From AP-15 sp963724435 (GTDB taxonomy: Bacteria; Pseudomonadota; Alphaproteobacteria; ATCC43930; CGMCC-115725), in the NCBI GenBank assembly GCA_963724435.1, contig CAVRUN010000005.1, positions 434,001 to 498,000 of the forward strand: 64,000 bases of DNA, written 5' to 3'. Made by a program: the position numbers and the translations under genes. Shown here piece after piece: positions 27,929-36,985 of the stretch. Every line of letters starts with the position of its first letter. Within the stretch, counting starts at the first letter, position 1. The notes beneath the pieces were generated by a model. The model saw only the letters and a list, made by a program, of their open reading frames with translations. It was not told where the DNA came from and ran no database searches.

Positions 27929-29032
27929 ATGATGCAGACGATCGTGATCGGCGGTGTGATGGGTGCCTCGGTTGCGTATCGGCTGGCTCAGGCCGGCGCC
28001 GCCGTCACGGTGCTGGAAGCGACCCGCATTGGCGGCGGCACCTCCGGCATCAGTTTCGCCTGGACCAATGCGCACAACAAACCGCCGAAACCCTATCACG
28101 ATTTGAATGTCGCCGGCATGAAGGCGCATTTGGCGCTGGCCGACGAGTTTGGCGCCACGCCGTGGTGGCATGGTGGCGGCAGTCTCGAATGGGAGCTTGA
28201 ACCTGATCGTCAGGCGCAGCACGAAAACATCGAGCAGCTGCGCTCGTGGGGCTATGCCGCGGAGTGGATCACGCTAGCCGAGCTGCAGGAATTGGAGCCC
28301 GATATCGATCCCGCGGCAATCGGCGATGCGCCGGTGGCGTTTTTCCCGGAGGAGGGTTGGCTCGATCCGGTGGTCTACGCGCATGCGATGCTTTCCGCCG
28401 CACGACGCCGCCATGGCGCAAAAATCATCTGCGGCGCCCGGGTCGTCGATCTGATCATGGCCGGAGATCAGGTCACCGGCGTCAGGATCGCCGATGGCAC
28501 GCAATACGAGGCCGACATCGTCGTGAACTGTGCCGGCCGCTGAACCAATGAGGCAACCCGGGACGCCGGTCTGCACTTACCGCTCGCACCGACCGTGGGC
28601 TTCCTGGTATTCACGCCGCCGGTGGCGGCCGGCTTGAGCCGCGTCGTCCGGACCAGCATCATCGACGCGCGCCCCGATGGCGCCGGGCGTCTGATGTTGC
28701 ATTGGAACCCTACCGACGCCAGTCTGAGCCTTGACACGGAGCTCAGCCCGTCGATGCCCGAAGCGCGCGATCTGGTGCGGCGCGCCCGGCAGGTGCTGCC
28801 CTCGATCGGCGAGGCCGAACCGGAGGCGGTGCGCATTGCCATTCGGCCGATCCCCGGCGATCACCTGTCTGCAATCGGATCGATGCCGCGGGTTACCGGC
28901 TATTACATCGCGATCACCCACAGCGGCGTGACGATGTCACCGTTCCTCGGCAAAGCAGTGGCCGACGAGATCGTCGGTGGCAGCCCGAGGGCCGAACTCG
29001 CCGATTTCCGGCCGGCGCGCTTCTTTAATTGA
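27929..29032 (+). pseudogene. FAD-dependent oxidoreductase (DAO family), in-frame TGA and shortened Rossmann loop
   Basis: Family of D-amino-acid/glycine-type oxidoreductases. The N-terminus IVIGGVMGASVAYRLAQAGA should read GxGxxG, but one residue is missing from the loop. The body has PWWHGGGSLEWELEPDRQAQ and YEADIVVNCAGR, then a TGA at 28541-28543 where Trp is usual; the same frame continues TNEATRDAGLHLPLAPTVGF, GRLMLHWNPTD and HSGVTMSPFLGKAVADEIVGG to 29032. Both lesions argue for an inactive gene. Two separate defects make a pure read-error explanation less likely. Confidence 0.85.
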
Positions 29033-29036
29033 CCGT

Positions 29037-29987
29037 TCACAGCTTGAGCAGGCGGCGGGCGTTGCCGTTCAGCAGCTTCTCGGTGTCTTCGGGCCCGAGC
29101 GGCAGCGTCTTCAGCCATTCGGTGCCGGGCGGGTTTTCGGCAAACGGGTAGTCGACCGAGAACAGGATGCGGTCGATCCCCATCTCCATCATGCTGCACA
29201 CGAGTGCTGTATCCGAAAAGAAGCCGCTCGTCGTGATCCAGAAATGCTCACAAAAAATGTCGCGGAAGGTCTTTTCCTTCATCGTCGCGCGCAGCCCATG
29301 GCTGATGCGCCACAGCAGAAACGGCAAACCCTCGCCCATGTGCCCGAGGATGATCTTGAGGCCGGGATGGGCATCGAACACGCCGCTCAAGACAAAGCGC
29401 AGGCCCTGGGTCGCGGTCTCGACCGTAAAGCCCCAGGCGGCGCGCAGGATACCGGGATGTGACTGTGCGTAGTCCTTGTAATAGGCCTCGATGACCGCGG
29501 GGTGTGGCAACGCCGGATGGATATAGATCGGCACGTCGAGCTTGGCGGCCCGCTCCCAGATCGGCCAAAAGCGCTTGTCGTCGTGAAACACACCGCCGGT
29601 CATGCCATTGATCATCGCACCCTTAAAGCCGAGCTTGGTGACGGCGCGTTCCAACTCGTCGGCCGCGGCGCGCGGGTTGGCGGTCGGCAACACCGCGAAC
29701 GCGGAAAACCGATCCGGGTAGCGCAGCACCGCCTCATGGAGCCGGTCATTGGTGCGACGCGCCAAGGGCGGCCCGGCTTCGGCATCGACCGCCTGCAATC
29801 CGGGAATTGAGTGCGACAGGACCTGCAGATCGATGCCCGCCTCGTCCATCTCGCGAATGCGCAGTGCGCCGAGATCATCGAGGCGTTCGACGATGTCCCG
29901 ACCAGCACCGGGACCGCCGCCGAGTTGCTTGACCTCAGGGTCCTGGTAATGCTCTTCGAGCGCGATGATGTAGGGTTTCTCGGCCAC
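29037..29987 (-). CDS. Amidohydrolase 2 family protein (ACMSD/decarboxylase-like)
   Basis: TIM-barrel metal hydrolase or non-oxidative decarboxylase. N-terminal IIALEEHYQDPEV carries the (D/E)xH-like metal start in place of the usual HxH; PIYIHPALPHP, KIILGHMGEGLPFLLWRIS and RILFSVDYPFAEN give the later metal and catalytic residues. GTG 29987 was chosen because GGAGGACAGGA lies directly upstream and the family begins there; the longer frame to 30044 adds an unrelated stretch. 316 residues. Such proteins decarboxylate aromatic acids or hydrolyse lactones. Convergent with the FAD oxidoreductase gene, 5 bp apart. Confidence 0.87.
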   Translation of the reverse strand: MAEKPYIIALEEHYQDPEVKQLGGGPGAGRDIVERLDDLGALRIREMDEAGIDLQVLSHSIPGLQAVDAEAGPPLARRTNDRLHEAVLRYPDRFSAFAVLPTANPRAAADELERAVTKLGFKGAMINGMTGGVFHDDKRFWPIWERAAKLDVPIYIHPALPHPAVIEAYYKDYAQSHPGILRAAWGFTVETATQGLRFVLSGVFDAHPGLKIILGHMGEGLPFLLWRISHGLRATMKEKTFRDIFCEHFWITTSGFFSDTALVCSMMEMGIDRILFSVDYPFAENPPGTEWLKTLPLGPEDTEKLLNGNARRLLKL

Positions 29988-30196
29988 TCCTGTCCTCCCG
30001 TTTTCGCGTGGCGCGCGCCATCCTGGGTCGCCAACGTCAGGCAAAGACTAGCATCTATATCGGTTGCCGGCAGGCCGAATTCGGAGCCGCCGGACACGAC
30101 GACAGCTAGCTCGCGGTTGTACCGGCAGGCGGCCGGACGGTATGGCGTCGGGCCAAGGGTGATTGGCTAATTCGGGTGGGGTTTGGAGGGCTAGCC

Positions 30197-31171
30197 TCAG
30201 CCGACCAACACAGCCTTGCCAATCACGGCGCGATCGATCAATGCCTGAACGGCCTCCGCGGCTTGTTCGAGGCGGTAGCGGCGCCAGATCCGCGGCTTGA
30301 GCTTGCCCTCGGCGGCGAGCCCGATCAGCGTTTTGATATTGGCGGCGGCAATTTCCGGATGGGTTTCGTTGAGGCCCCCGATCCGCACACCGATCGCTTC
30401 GATCCCCTTGATCAGCAGGTAGTTGGTGCGCGCCGCCGCGGGCGGACCGCCGAGAAAACCCAGGATCAGGATGCGGCCGCTCCAGGCAAGACAGCGCAGC
30501 AACTCCTCAAACGTCGGACCGTTGACCGGGTCGTAAATGATATCGATCCCGCGGCCTTGGGTCAGCTCGAGCACCTTGTCGCGAAACCCGTCGTGATAGG
30601 GGATCGCGTAATCGGCACCCTCTTCGAGACAGACCTGGCGCTTTTCATCGGTGCTGGCAGTGGCGATAACCGTAGCGCCGTAAAGTTTGGCGATCTGGAT
30701 CGCCGGCAGACCGATGCCGCCGGCAGCACCATGGATGATTACCCAGTCGCCGGGTTTGAGCCGGCCGCGCTGTAGGAGCGCGTGATAGGCGGTGTGATAG
30801 ACGTTGCGAAAAACCGCTGCCTGGTCGAGGCCCATGGCCGGCGGCACGAGATCGCAATCCTCGGCTTTGACATTGCCCAATTCGGCAAAGGCGCCGAGCC
30901 GCTGGCGGCACATGACCTTGTCGCCGGGTTTGAACCCGCCGACACCGGGGCCGATGGCGACAATTTCGCCGGCGCCCTCGCTGCCCGGGATGAAGGGCGG
31001 ATCCGGCCGGAACTGATATTTCCCGGCCAGCATCAACACGTCGACGTATTGCACCCCGCGGGCGGTGATCCGCACTTGGACTTCACCAGGCCCGGGAGGC
31101 GGCGGGTCGGGCAGCTCGCGCAACGCCAGCTCTTCGGGGCCGCCGAACGCCTCGCACACCATCGCCCGCAT
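30197..31171 (-). CDS. NADPH:quinone oxidoreductase-type MDR protein (zinc-independent)
   Basis: Medium-chain dehydrogenase/reductase. GroES-like N-domain with VQVRITARGVQYVDVLMLAG, PPFIPGSEGAGEIVAIGPGV; Rossmann segment WVIIHGAAGGIGLPAIQIAK with the AAxGxxG loop; GIDIIYDPVNGPTFEELL is typical of QOR. Zn ligands absent, as in quinone reductases. 324 residues from ATG 31171. Upstream codons in the same frame run far back over the divergent gene and are not coding. Divergent to the MFS carrier at 31334, so they may share a control region. Confidence 0.93.
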   Translation of the reverse strand: MRAMVCEAFGGPEELALRELPDPPPPGPGEVQVRITARGVQYVDVLMLAGKYQFRPDPPFIPGSEGAGEIVAIGPGVGGFKPGDKVMCRQRLGAFAELGNVKAEDCDLVPPAMGLDQAAVFRNVYHTAYHALLQRGRLKPGDWVIIHGAAGGIGLPAIQIAKLYGATVIATASTDEKRQVCLEEGADYAIPYHDGFRDKVLELTQGRGIDIIYDPVNGPTFEELLRCLAWSGRILILGFLGGPPAAARTNYLLIKGIEAIGVRIGGLNETHPEIAAANIKTLIGLAAEGKLKPRIWRRYRLEQAAEAVQALIDRAVIGKAVLVG

Positions 31172-31333
31172 TTGCCGCTCCTCCACTGCCGGGTAGAGTC
31201 GAAAGCTTGCCCCGAACCGCCCTTCCTGCGCCAGCCCGTTTCGCCACCCCGATCGAATTGAGGCATTATGCAATTGAGGCATACTGTCGTCCGTCTTTGC
31301 TGCAGTGCCGGACAGCGGCGCGGGGGAGGAGAG

Positions 31334-32686
31334 TTGAGCGACAGTTCCGGGACCGCGGTGTTGGCGCGGCCAGCAATCGGCGAAACCGTGCCATTTTCCA
31401 TATCCGACCAAATCGCGGTTTCGCTCTTGTGGTTTGCATTGTTCGCCAACTGGCTGACCATCGTGCCGGTCATTATTCCTGACCAGATTGCCGCGATCCT
31501 TGGTCCCGAGGCGGTGGTGAAGGAGGGCATCAGCGGCTCGATCCTGGCGATCGGCGCCTTTATGGCATTGGTCATGGCGCCGGTCGCGGGGGCGCTCTCG
31601 GATCGGGTGCGCAACACAAGCGGCCGGCGGCGGCCATTTTTGCTCGCCGGGATGATTGGGACCTGCGTCGGCTTGGCATTGCTGGTGCCGTTTGGCGCCG
31701 GCAGCAGCATCCTGCTTTACGCGCTCGCGATATTGAACCTGCAGTTTTGGTGGAACTGGGGCTGCGGGCCCTATGCCGGCCTGATCCCCGACGTCGTGCC
31801 GCCCGCCAGTCAGGCCTCGGCCAGCGCGTGGATGAACATCATGAGCATCCTTGGCACATTCACCGGCAACGGCATCGCGGTGGCGCTCTACGTTCACGGT
31901 CATCCGGCCGCGGCGATTTCCGGGCTGATCGCGATCAACCTCGTTTGCCTCGCGATCACGATGTTAAGGGTGCATGAACCGCCCGCTAGCGGCGCCGCTG
32001 AGCCGTTCCGGCTGGGCGCATTTGTCCGCTCGTTTTGGTTGTCGCCGTCATTGCACCGGAATTTCTACCGCGTGCTGATGACACGCCTTTTCGCCAATCT
32101 CGGCGTCTGGTCGGTGCTGACTTTTCTGTTGTTCTATCTGCAGGATATCGTCGGTGTCAACGAGCCGGGGCGGGTTTTGCCGATGGTGCTTGGCATCGGC
32201 GCATTGCTCGGGATCCCGGCAAGCCTTGTCGCGGCCCGGCTGACGTCCCGTTTTGGCATTGTCGCGATCGTCAGGGTGACAAGCTGGATGATGGCCGGCG
32301 CGGCGAGCGCCTATGTGCTGATCGCCCTGCAGCCCCAATGGCTACTGATGGGGCTGGTCGCGTTCTTTTATTTCTCGGGTTGGGGCGCTTACCAAGCGGT
32401 CGATTGGGCCTTGGCGTTGCGGGTGCTGCCGCGGAGTAAATCGTCTGGCAAGGATATGGGGATCTGGCATGTCGCGCTGGTGCTGCCGCAGATCCTCGGG
32501 CCGTTGACGACAGGCTGGATCATCAGCGGCGCCAAATGGGCGGTATCGGCGCGGTTTGCCTATGTGCTCGCTTTTGCGATCGCCGCGCTCTGGTTCAGCC
32601 TCTCGGCATTGCTGGTGGCTCGTGTGCGGCTGTCACCACCGAGCGATTACTCAGCCGCCTCGGCCCGTATCTCCGGTGCTGCTTGA
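31334..32686 (+). CDS. MFS transporter, 12-helix type
   Basis: Major facilitator with twelve predicted helices. The loop 2-3 motif is GALSDRVRNTSGRRRPFLLA, the repeated form occurring after helix 8 is less conserved. Early charge GPEAVVKEGISGSILAIG precedes helix 2. TTG 31334 has GGGGGAGGAGAG directly upstream and is my preferred start; ATG 31268 would add 22 unrelated residues. 450 residues. Resembles the sugar/oligosaccharide-cation (GPH) and sugar-permease-like families by its NWGCGPYAGLIPDVVP motif, but substrate is open. The 3' end overlaps the convergent cupin gene by 40 bp. Confidence 0.85.
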   Translation: MSDSSGTAVLARPAIGETVPFSISDQIAVSLLWFALFANWLTIVPVIIPDQIAAILGPEAVVKEGISGSILAIGAFMALVMAPVAGALSDRVRNTSGRRRPFLLAGMIGTCVGLALLVPFGAGSSILLYALAILNLQFWWNWGCGPYAGLIPDVVPPASQASASAWMNIMSILGTFTGNGIAVALYVHGHPAAAISGLIAINLVCLAITMLRVHEPPASGAAEPFRLGAFVRSFWLSPSLHRNFYRVLMTRLFANLGVWSVLTFLLFYLQDIVGVNEPGRVLPMVLGIGALLGIPASLVAARLTSRFGIVAIVRVTSWMMAGAASAYVLIALQPQWLLMGLVAFFYFSGWGAYQAVDWALALRVLPRSKSSGKDMGIWHVALVLPQILGPLTTGWIISGAKWAVSARFAYVLAFAIAALWFSLSALLVARVRLSPPSDYSAASARISGAA

Positions 32687-33098
32687 GCGCGCAGTTTTTC
32701 CATGACTTCCCAATTCGTGTACCGAGTGAAGCCGTTCTCGTCAAAGAACAATACCGCGCCGTTACAGATGAACAGGTAGGTGGTGTCCTCGAGTGCGGTC
32801 GTCGCGTCATGAAGGATGCCTGAGGGCTCGTAGACACAGTCGCCGGCGTTCAAGACGCCATTGCGCACCTGCAATTTGCCCGAGACGATAAAAGCATGCG
32901 CGCGGCGAGATGCTTGTGTGGTGGCGCGACATAGCCCTTTTTCCAATGGTGCAACGAGGTCCAAGTCCCGGTTTCGCGCCCGACCCACAGCACCTTGACC
33001 GATGACAACGGGGTCTGCTGAACCCATGGCGCGTCCGACTTCACCAAGGTGTCCTGGATGTCCTGAAAAGCGGGTCTGATGTCCTGCGGCAATGGCAT
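32647..33098 (-). pseudogene. Cupin-domain (ChrR/2,4'-dihydroxyacetophenone dioxygenase-like) protein, frameshifted
   Basis: N-terminal part from ATG 33098: PLPQDIRPAFQDIQDTLVKS, then SSVKVLWVGRETGTWTSLHH, GYVAPPHKHLA with metal His residues. At about 32905-32910 the correct frame jumps to AHAFIVSGKLQVRNGVLNAG, GDCVYEPSGILHDATTAL, which runs to 32647. The cupin metal motifs (PxHxH and GxxxxxPxGxxH) are thus in different frames. A whole protein of about 150 residues is implied. Overlaps the 3' end of the convergent MFS gene by 40 bp. Confidence 0.83.
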
Positions 33099-33252
33099 CG
33101 GTATCTCCCACAACATTGCGCAAAAGGGGACGATAAGCCAGCTCACGGAGCGCGACAATAAAGACCGCCAACCGAAAAAGACTGGCAGCCGAACTTTGCG
33201 CGGCCCCAAGCGTCCCTCATTGGGAGGGAAACCAAAGTGGGGAGGGATAGCG

Positions 33253-33633
33253 ATGTCGCGAGCAATCAATCTCCGCGCGGTTGGTGCGGTCTGGGTTTGC
33301 GGGCTCATGATCGCAACGGCGCCGATGCAAGCGTCGGCTCTTGAAGCGGGTAGAGGCCAAGCGGCGGCCGGGAGCTCTCAGCCGCAGCCGAGCACTCCGG
33401 GCGGCAACTCCGGGAATGATGTCGCCGGACCACAGCCGCCATCCTCACCAGGATCGAGCACGACCGGAGGCTCATTGAGCCATGAGCTGAGCCGGTCGGG
33501 CGGTCTCATTCATCCGCCTCCGAGCGGCGACCGGGGCATGCTGACGTTGCCACCCAATCGTGGAGCGGGCCGGACCCCGGTCATCCCGCCGCCCGGCACA
33601 TCCGGCGGAAACCCGATGGTGCAGCCCAAGTAA
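33253..33633 (+). CDS. Secreted Pro/Gly/Ser-rich hypothetical protein
   Basis: 126 residues from ATG 33253 with GGGAGGGATAG upstream. The N-terminus SRAINLRAVGAVWVCGLMI plus ATAPMQASA is a Sec signal peptide ending near residue 29. The mature part is low-complexity, rich in Gly, Pro, Ser and Asn (GQAAAGSSQPQPSTPGGNSG, PQPPSSPGSSTTGG), with no domain. Many alphaproteobacteria have one-off proteins of this sort. Divergent to the cupin gene and separate from the TPP enzyme genes. Confidence 0.6.
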   Translation: MSRAINLRAVGAVWVCGLMIATAPMQASALEAGRGQAAAGSSQPQPSTPGGNSGNDVAGPQPPSSPGSSTTGGSLSHELSRSGGLIHPPPSGDRGMLTLPPNRGAGRTPVIPPPGTSGGNPMVQPK

Positions 33634-33693
33634 CTGCGTTGGCGCTCAGACCCAGCCCGATCTATGCTGGCGGGGTCCTTATCGGAGGGGTCA

Positions 33694-34212
33694 ATGAGCG
33701 AATTGGCAGCGGTGTCGCTAAACCCGGAAACAGTACTTGCCGAAATGAAGAAGCATGGTGTCACTCACGTCGTGTACCTGCCCGACAGCGAGACCAACTG
33801 GCTCTATTTGTTGATGAAGGCCGATCCGGCAATCCACCTTATCGGGGTCAACCGCGAGGGGCATGCTTCCTCTATCGCAGCCGGGTTATGGCTCGGCGGC
33901 GCCAAGCCGCTGATCCTGATTCAGAACACCGGCATGCTCGAATCGGGCGATTCGATCCGCGGCTGGCTGATGAGCCTCAACGTGCCGATCGTATTGATGG
34001 TCGGTTACCGCGGCTGGACCCGGCACGGCGTCACCCCTGACACGGTGGCGACCTATACCGAGCGCTTCCTAATGGCGTTCGGCATCAACTATTATCTGGT
34101 CGAGAACAACTCCAACTCGCCGCGCATTGCCGTCGCTTTCGAAGAAGCCGAGCGCACCAAACGGCCCGTTGTCGTCCTGGTCGGGGACGAATATCACGGC
34201 TTTAACCGGTAA
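33694..34212 (+). CDS. TPP-dependent decarboxylase, alpha (Pyr-type) subunit, sulfopyruvate/phosphonopyruvate decarboxylase-like
   Basis: N-terminal Pyr-domain half of a two-subunit thiamine-diphosphate decarboxylase. VSLNPETVLAEMKKHGVTHV, LPDSETNWLYLLMKADPAIH, GVNREGHASSIAAGLWLGGA with the Glu that activates TPP, IQNTGMLESGDSIRGWLMSL. 172 residues from ATG 33694 (GGAGGGGTCA upstream). The beta subunit follows 15 bp later. In archaea the pair makes sulfoacetaldehyde in coenzyme M synthesis; in bacteria the relatives act on sulfopyruvate, phosphonopyruvate or other alpha-keto acids. Substrate open. Confidence 0.85.
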   Translation: MSELAAVSLNPETVLAEMKKHGVTHVVYLPDSETNWLYLLMKADPAIHLIGVNREGHASSIAAGLWLGGAKPLILIQNTGMLESGDSIRGWLMSLNVPIVLMVGYRGWTRHGVTPDTVATYTERFLMAFGINYYLVENNSNSPRIAVAFEEAERTKRPVVVLVGDEYHGFNR

Positions 34213-34227
34213 AAAGGGAGCCGCGAA

Positions 34228-34812
34228 ATGATGCATACCGCCGACATGATGAAGGCCTTCGCCCGTTACCGTGGCGACGCGATCCTGGTCCCCGGCCGCA
34301 GCGGCCGCTATTGGATCAATCTCAGCGACAACCAGCCGCTTGACGTCGAACTCGGCGATCCGGCGATGGGCGGCCATGCCGGTCTCGGCCTCGGTCTCGC
34401 GCTGGCGCGGCCGGACAAGAAGGTCATGCTGTTCAACTCCGAGGGCGACATCCAGATGAGCCTCGGCATCCTGGCCACCGTGGCCGAGCAGGCGCCGCCC
34501 AACCTTTATCACTTCCTGATCGACAACGGCATTTACGCGACGACCGGCGGCCAGCCGGTGCCCAACGCCGCTAAGATGCAGTACGACATGATCGCGCGCG
34601 GCTGCGGTTATCCCCGCACCTTTTCCTTTACCGAAATCGGCGATTTCGAGCGCGAGCTTCCCGGCATCATGGCCGGACCGGGCCCGGTCTTTGTCGCCTG
34701 CAAGGTCGTCCCGGAGATCGAGAACGAGCCGATCGGCCGCCGCCGCCGCTGGCAGACCCGAACCCGCGAGCAGGTCGTCGCCGATCTCCGCGCCGGACTC
34801 GGCGTCGGCTAA
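34228..34812 (+). CDS. TPP-dependent decarboxylase, beta (PP-type) subunit
   Basis: PP-domain half that binds the diphosphate and Mg. ELGDPAMGGHAGLGLGLALA, then NSEGDIQMSLGILATVAEQA and LIDNGIYATTGGQPVP reproduce the GDx(26)NN-like TPP motif, with the last two residues as DN. 194 residues from ATG 34228 (AAAAAGGGAGCC upstream); ATG 34231 or 34246 are alternatives. It needs the preceding alpha subunit. The following gene is a MetE-like methyltransferase, 125 bp downstream on the same strand, suggesting one pathway for a sulfur- or methyl-containing keto acid. Confidence 0.86.
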   Translation: MMHTADMMKAFARYRGDAILVPGRSGRYWINLSDNQPLDVELGDPAMGGHAGLGLGLALARPDKKVMLFNSEGDIQMSLGILATVAEQAPPNLYHFLIDNGIYATTGGQPVPNAAKMQYDMIARGCGYPRTFSFTEIGDFERELPGIMAGPGPVFVACKVVPEIENEPIGRRRRWQTRTREQVVADLRAGLGVG

Positions 34813-34937
34813 GCGGGACGTTGCGATGCTGCCTTGCCCGAGCGGTACCCTCAACGAAACCGTATCGGCCGCATAAAGCGGGTGGGGGTGATCGGGCCGG
34901 GGTGATCGGGGTCGGGCGATATGAGGGAGTAGGGGGG

Positions 34938-36122
34938 ATGGAGCGCAGCACCGAACGGATTTTGACGACCCATGTCGGCAGCCTGCCGCGGCCACCCGAT
35001 CTTCTCGGGTTTCTCGAAGCGCGGGAAGCCGGCCGGCCGGTCGAACAGGCCGTCTTTGATGCCTGCTTGGCATCGTCTGTTCACGACGTCGTCAAAAGAC
35101 AGGTTGCGGCCGGCATCGACAGCGTTTGCGACGGCGAATTTGGCAAGATCTCCTATACATTTTACGTTCGGCATCGCCTCTCGGGCATCGGGGCGTTTCG
35201 TGGCGGCGCCAACGACCAGCCGCCGCAGACCGCGGCGCATCGCGATTTGCTCGACCACCCCGACTTTCAGGAGCGTCTAAACCAAAAGCGCGGCGGCACC
35301 TCGTGGTTCAGCCGGGAGGCGGTGCCGTGTTGTGTCGGGCCAGTTGCTTACGGCGACCCGCGGCCGCTGGAAATGGACATCACCAATCTCACGGCGGCCT
35401 GCGCCGAGGCGAAACCCCGCGAAGCCTTTATGAATGCGGCCTCGCCCGGCGTGCTGACCAAATTTGTGCCCGATCGCTATTACCAAAACGAGGATGCCTA
35501 TGTCGAAGCTTTGGCGAATGCGTTGAAGGAAGAATACGAAAGCATCCACCGGGCCGGCTTTATCCTCCAGATCGATGCGCCCGACCTCGGCTCGGCGCGG
35601 CACAATCAGTACCAGCATCTCTCGGATGAAGAATTCCTGCGCATCGCCGAACGCAATATTGCAGCGCTGAACCATGCCACCGCGAATATTCCGCCCGACG
35701 CAATGCGGATGCATCTGTGCTGGGGCAACTATGAAGGGCCGCACACGCATGACATCCCGCTCGCCAAGATTCTCGGCGTCGCTTTGCGTGCCCGGCCGTC
35801 AGGTCTGTCGTTCGAGGCCGCTAATCCGCGCCACGCCCATGAATGGGAAGATCTGCATGAGGCCGAGATCCCGGATCACAAGGTCCTGATCCCAGGGGCC
35901 ATCAACTCGACGACCAATTTTGTCGAACATCCGCGACTGATCGCCCAGCGCATTACCAATTTCGCCAATGCCGTCGGCCGCGAGCGGGTCATCGCCGGAG
36001 CGGATTGCGGCTTTGCTACCTTCGCCTTTGTCGACAATGCCGTGGCGCCCTCGGTCGTGTGGGCCAAGCTCGCGGCGCTCGCTGAGGGCGCGCGTATCGC
36101 CAGCGAGCGGCTGTGGTCCTGA
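34938..36122 (+). CDS. MetE-like methyltransferase, single catalytic domain (UROD/MetE family)
   Basis: 394 residues, ATG 34938 with AGGGAGTAGGGGGG upstream. Starts ERILTTHVGSLPRPPDLLGF, then GIDSVCDGEFGKISYTFYVR. Zn ligands His-Cys in MRMHLCWGNYEGPHTHDIPL, Glu in SFEAANPRHAHEWED, and Cys in IAGADCGFATFAF. It has only the C-terminal catalytic domain of MetE, as in the group of methyltransferases that take methyl groups from non-folate donors. The window holds a second, broken relative at 12285-13974. The context with a keto-acid decarboxylase suggests a small methyl- or thio-compound substrate. Confidence 0.88.
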   Translation: MERSTERILTTHVGSLPRPPDLLGFLEAREAGRPVEQAVFDACLASSVHDVVKRQVAAGIDSVCDGEFGKISYTFYVRHRLSGIGAFRGGANDQPPQTAAHRDLLDHPDFQERLNQKRGGTSWFSREAVPCCVGPVAYGDPRPLEMDITNLTAACAEAKPREAFMNAASPGVLTKFVPDRYYQNEDAYVEALANALKEEYESIHRAGFILQIDAPDLGSARHNQYQHLSDEEFLRIAERNIAALNHATANIPPDAMRMHLCWGNYEGPHTHDIPLAKILGVALRARPSGLSFEAANPRHAHEWEDLHEAEIPDHKVLIPGAINSTTNFVEHPRLIAQRITNFANAVGRERVIAGADCGFATFAFVDNAVAPSVVWAKLAALAEGARIASERLWS

Positions 36123-36127
36123 CCCGG

Positions 36128-36985
36128 TCAGCTTTGAGCGGGTAAGCCTATCGGGAAATTGTCGATCAGGCGGGTGCGGCCGAGATGCACCGCAGCCAGC
36201 ACCCGCGCCGGCTCAGTGACGACATCGCACACCGGCGCCAAATCCGCCGCGCTGCGCACTTCGAGATACTCGACATTAAAACCAGCCCGCGTCAGTTCGG
36301 CTCGGGCGTTGTCGGTCTCGCGGGCAACGGTGTCCGGGGCGCGTTCGAGCGCTACGGCAATGGCGCGGAGTACGCGGGAGAGTTGGGGTGCGGTACGACG
36401 CTCCGCGGCTGATAGATATCGGTTGCGCGACGACATCGCGAGCCCGTCCGGCTCGCGCACGATCGGCACCCCCTCGATCGTCACCGGGATGTCGAGATCG
36501 CGCACCATGCGGCGGATCACGAGCAATTGCTGGTAATCCTTTTCGCCGAAATAGGCCGTGTCGGGCAGGGTTTGCATCAACAGTTTGGTGACCACAGTCG
36601 CCACGCCGTCAAAGTGACCGGCGCGATGCGCCCCGCACAAGCCCTCGCTCAACCCGCCGACTTGTACGACAGTGGTGAATTGCGACGGATACATCTCCTC
36701 GACGGTCGGGAGAAACGCGATATCGACGCCCGCGGACTGGAACATATCGAGATCGACGGCTTCAGGCCGCGGATAGGTGCCAAGATCCTCGCTGGGTGCG
36801 AATTGCTTTGGGTTTACAAAGATCGTTGCAACGACGTGCTGGGACTGCGACCGGGACGCCTCGACCAGCGCCATGTGCCCAGCGTGCAAGGCGCCCATGG
36901 TCGGGACGAGACCAATCCGCTCCCCGGCCTTTCGCCAAGCTGCCAGACCACCCCGAAGAGCGGCGATTGTCCGCACGACACGCAC
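36128..36985 (-). CDS. panC: Pantoate--beta-alanine ligase
   Basis: Joins pantoate and beta-alanine with ATP to make pantothenate for coenzyme A. The HIGH-type motif is VPTMGALHAGHMALVEAS; ATIFVNPKQFAPSEDLGTYP is the pantoate-binding stretch; FGEKDYQQLLVIRRMVRDL and LAMSSRNRYLSAAERR (the KMSKS counterpart) follow. 285 residues, full length. No panB is next to it, unlike many alphaproteobacteria. Convergent with the MetE-like gene, 6 bp between ends. Start ATG 36985. Confidence 0.96.
   Translation of the reverse strand: MRVVRTIAALRGGLAAWRKAGERIGLVPTMGALHAGHMALVEASRSQSQHVVATIFVNPKQFAPSEDLGTYPRPEAVDLDMFQSAGVDIAFLPTVEEMYPSQFTTVVQVGGLSEGLCGAHRAGHFDGVATVVTKLLMQTLPDTAYFGEKDYQQLLVIRRMVRDLDIPVTIEGVPIVREPDGLAMSSRNRYLSAAERRTAPQLSRVLRAIAVALERAPDTVARETDNARAELTRAGFNVEYLEVRSAADLAPVCDVVTEPARVLAAVHLGRTRLIDNFPIGLPAQS

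Noticed and set aside
28541..28543. TGA read as tryptophan (recoding)
   Set aside because: TGA works as the stop of many intact genes in the window, and the two in-frame TGA cases are in genes with other lesions.
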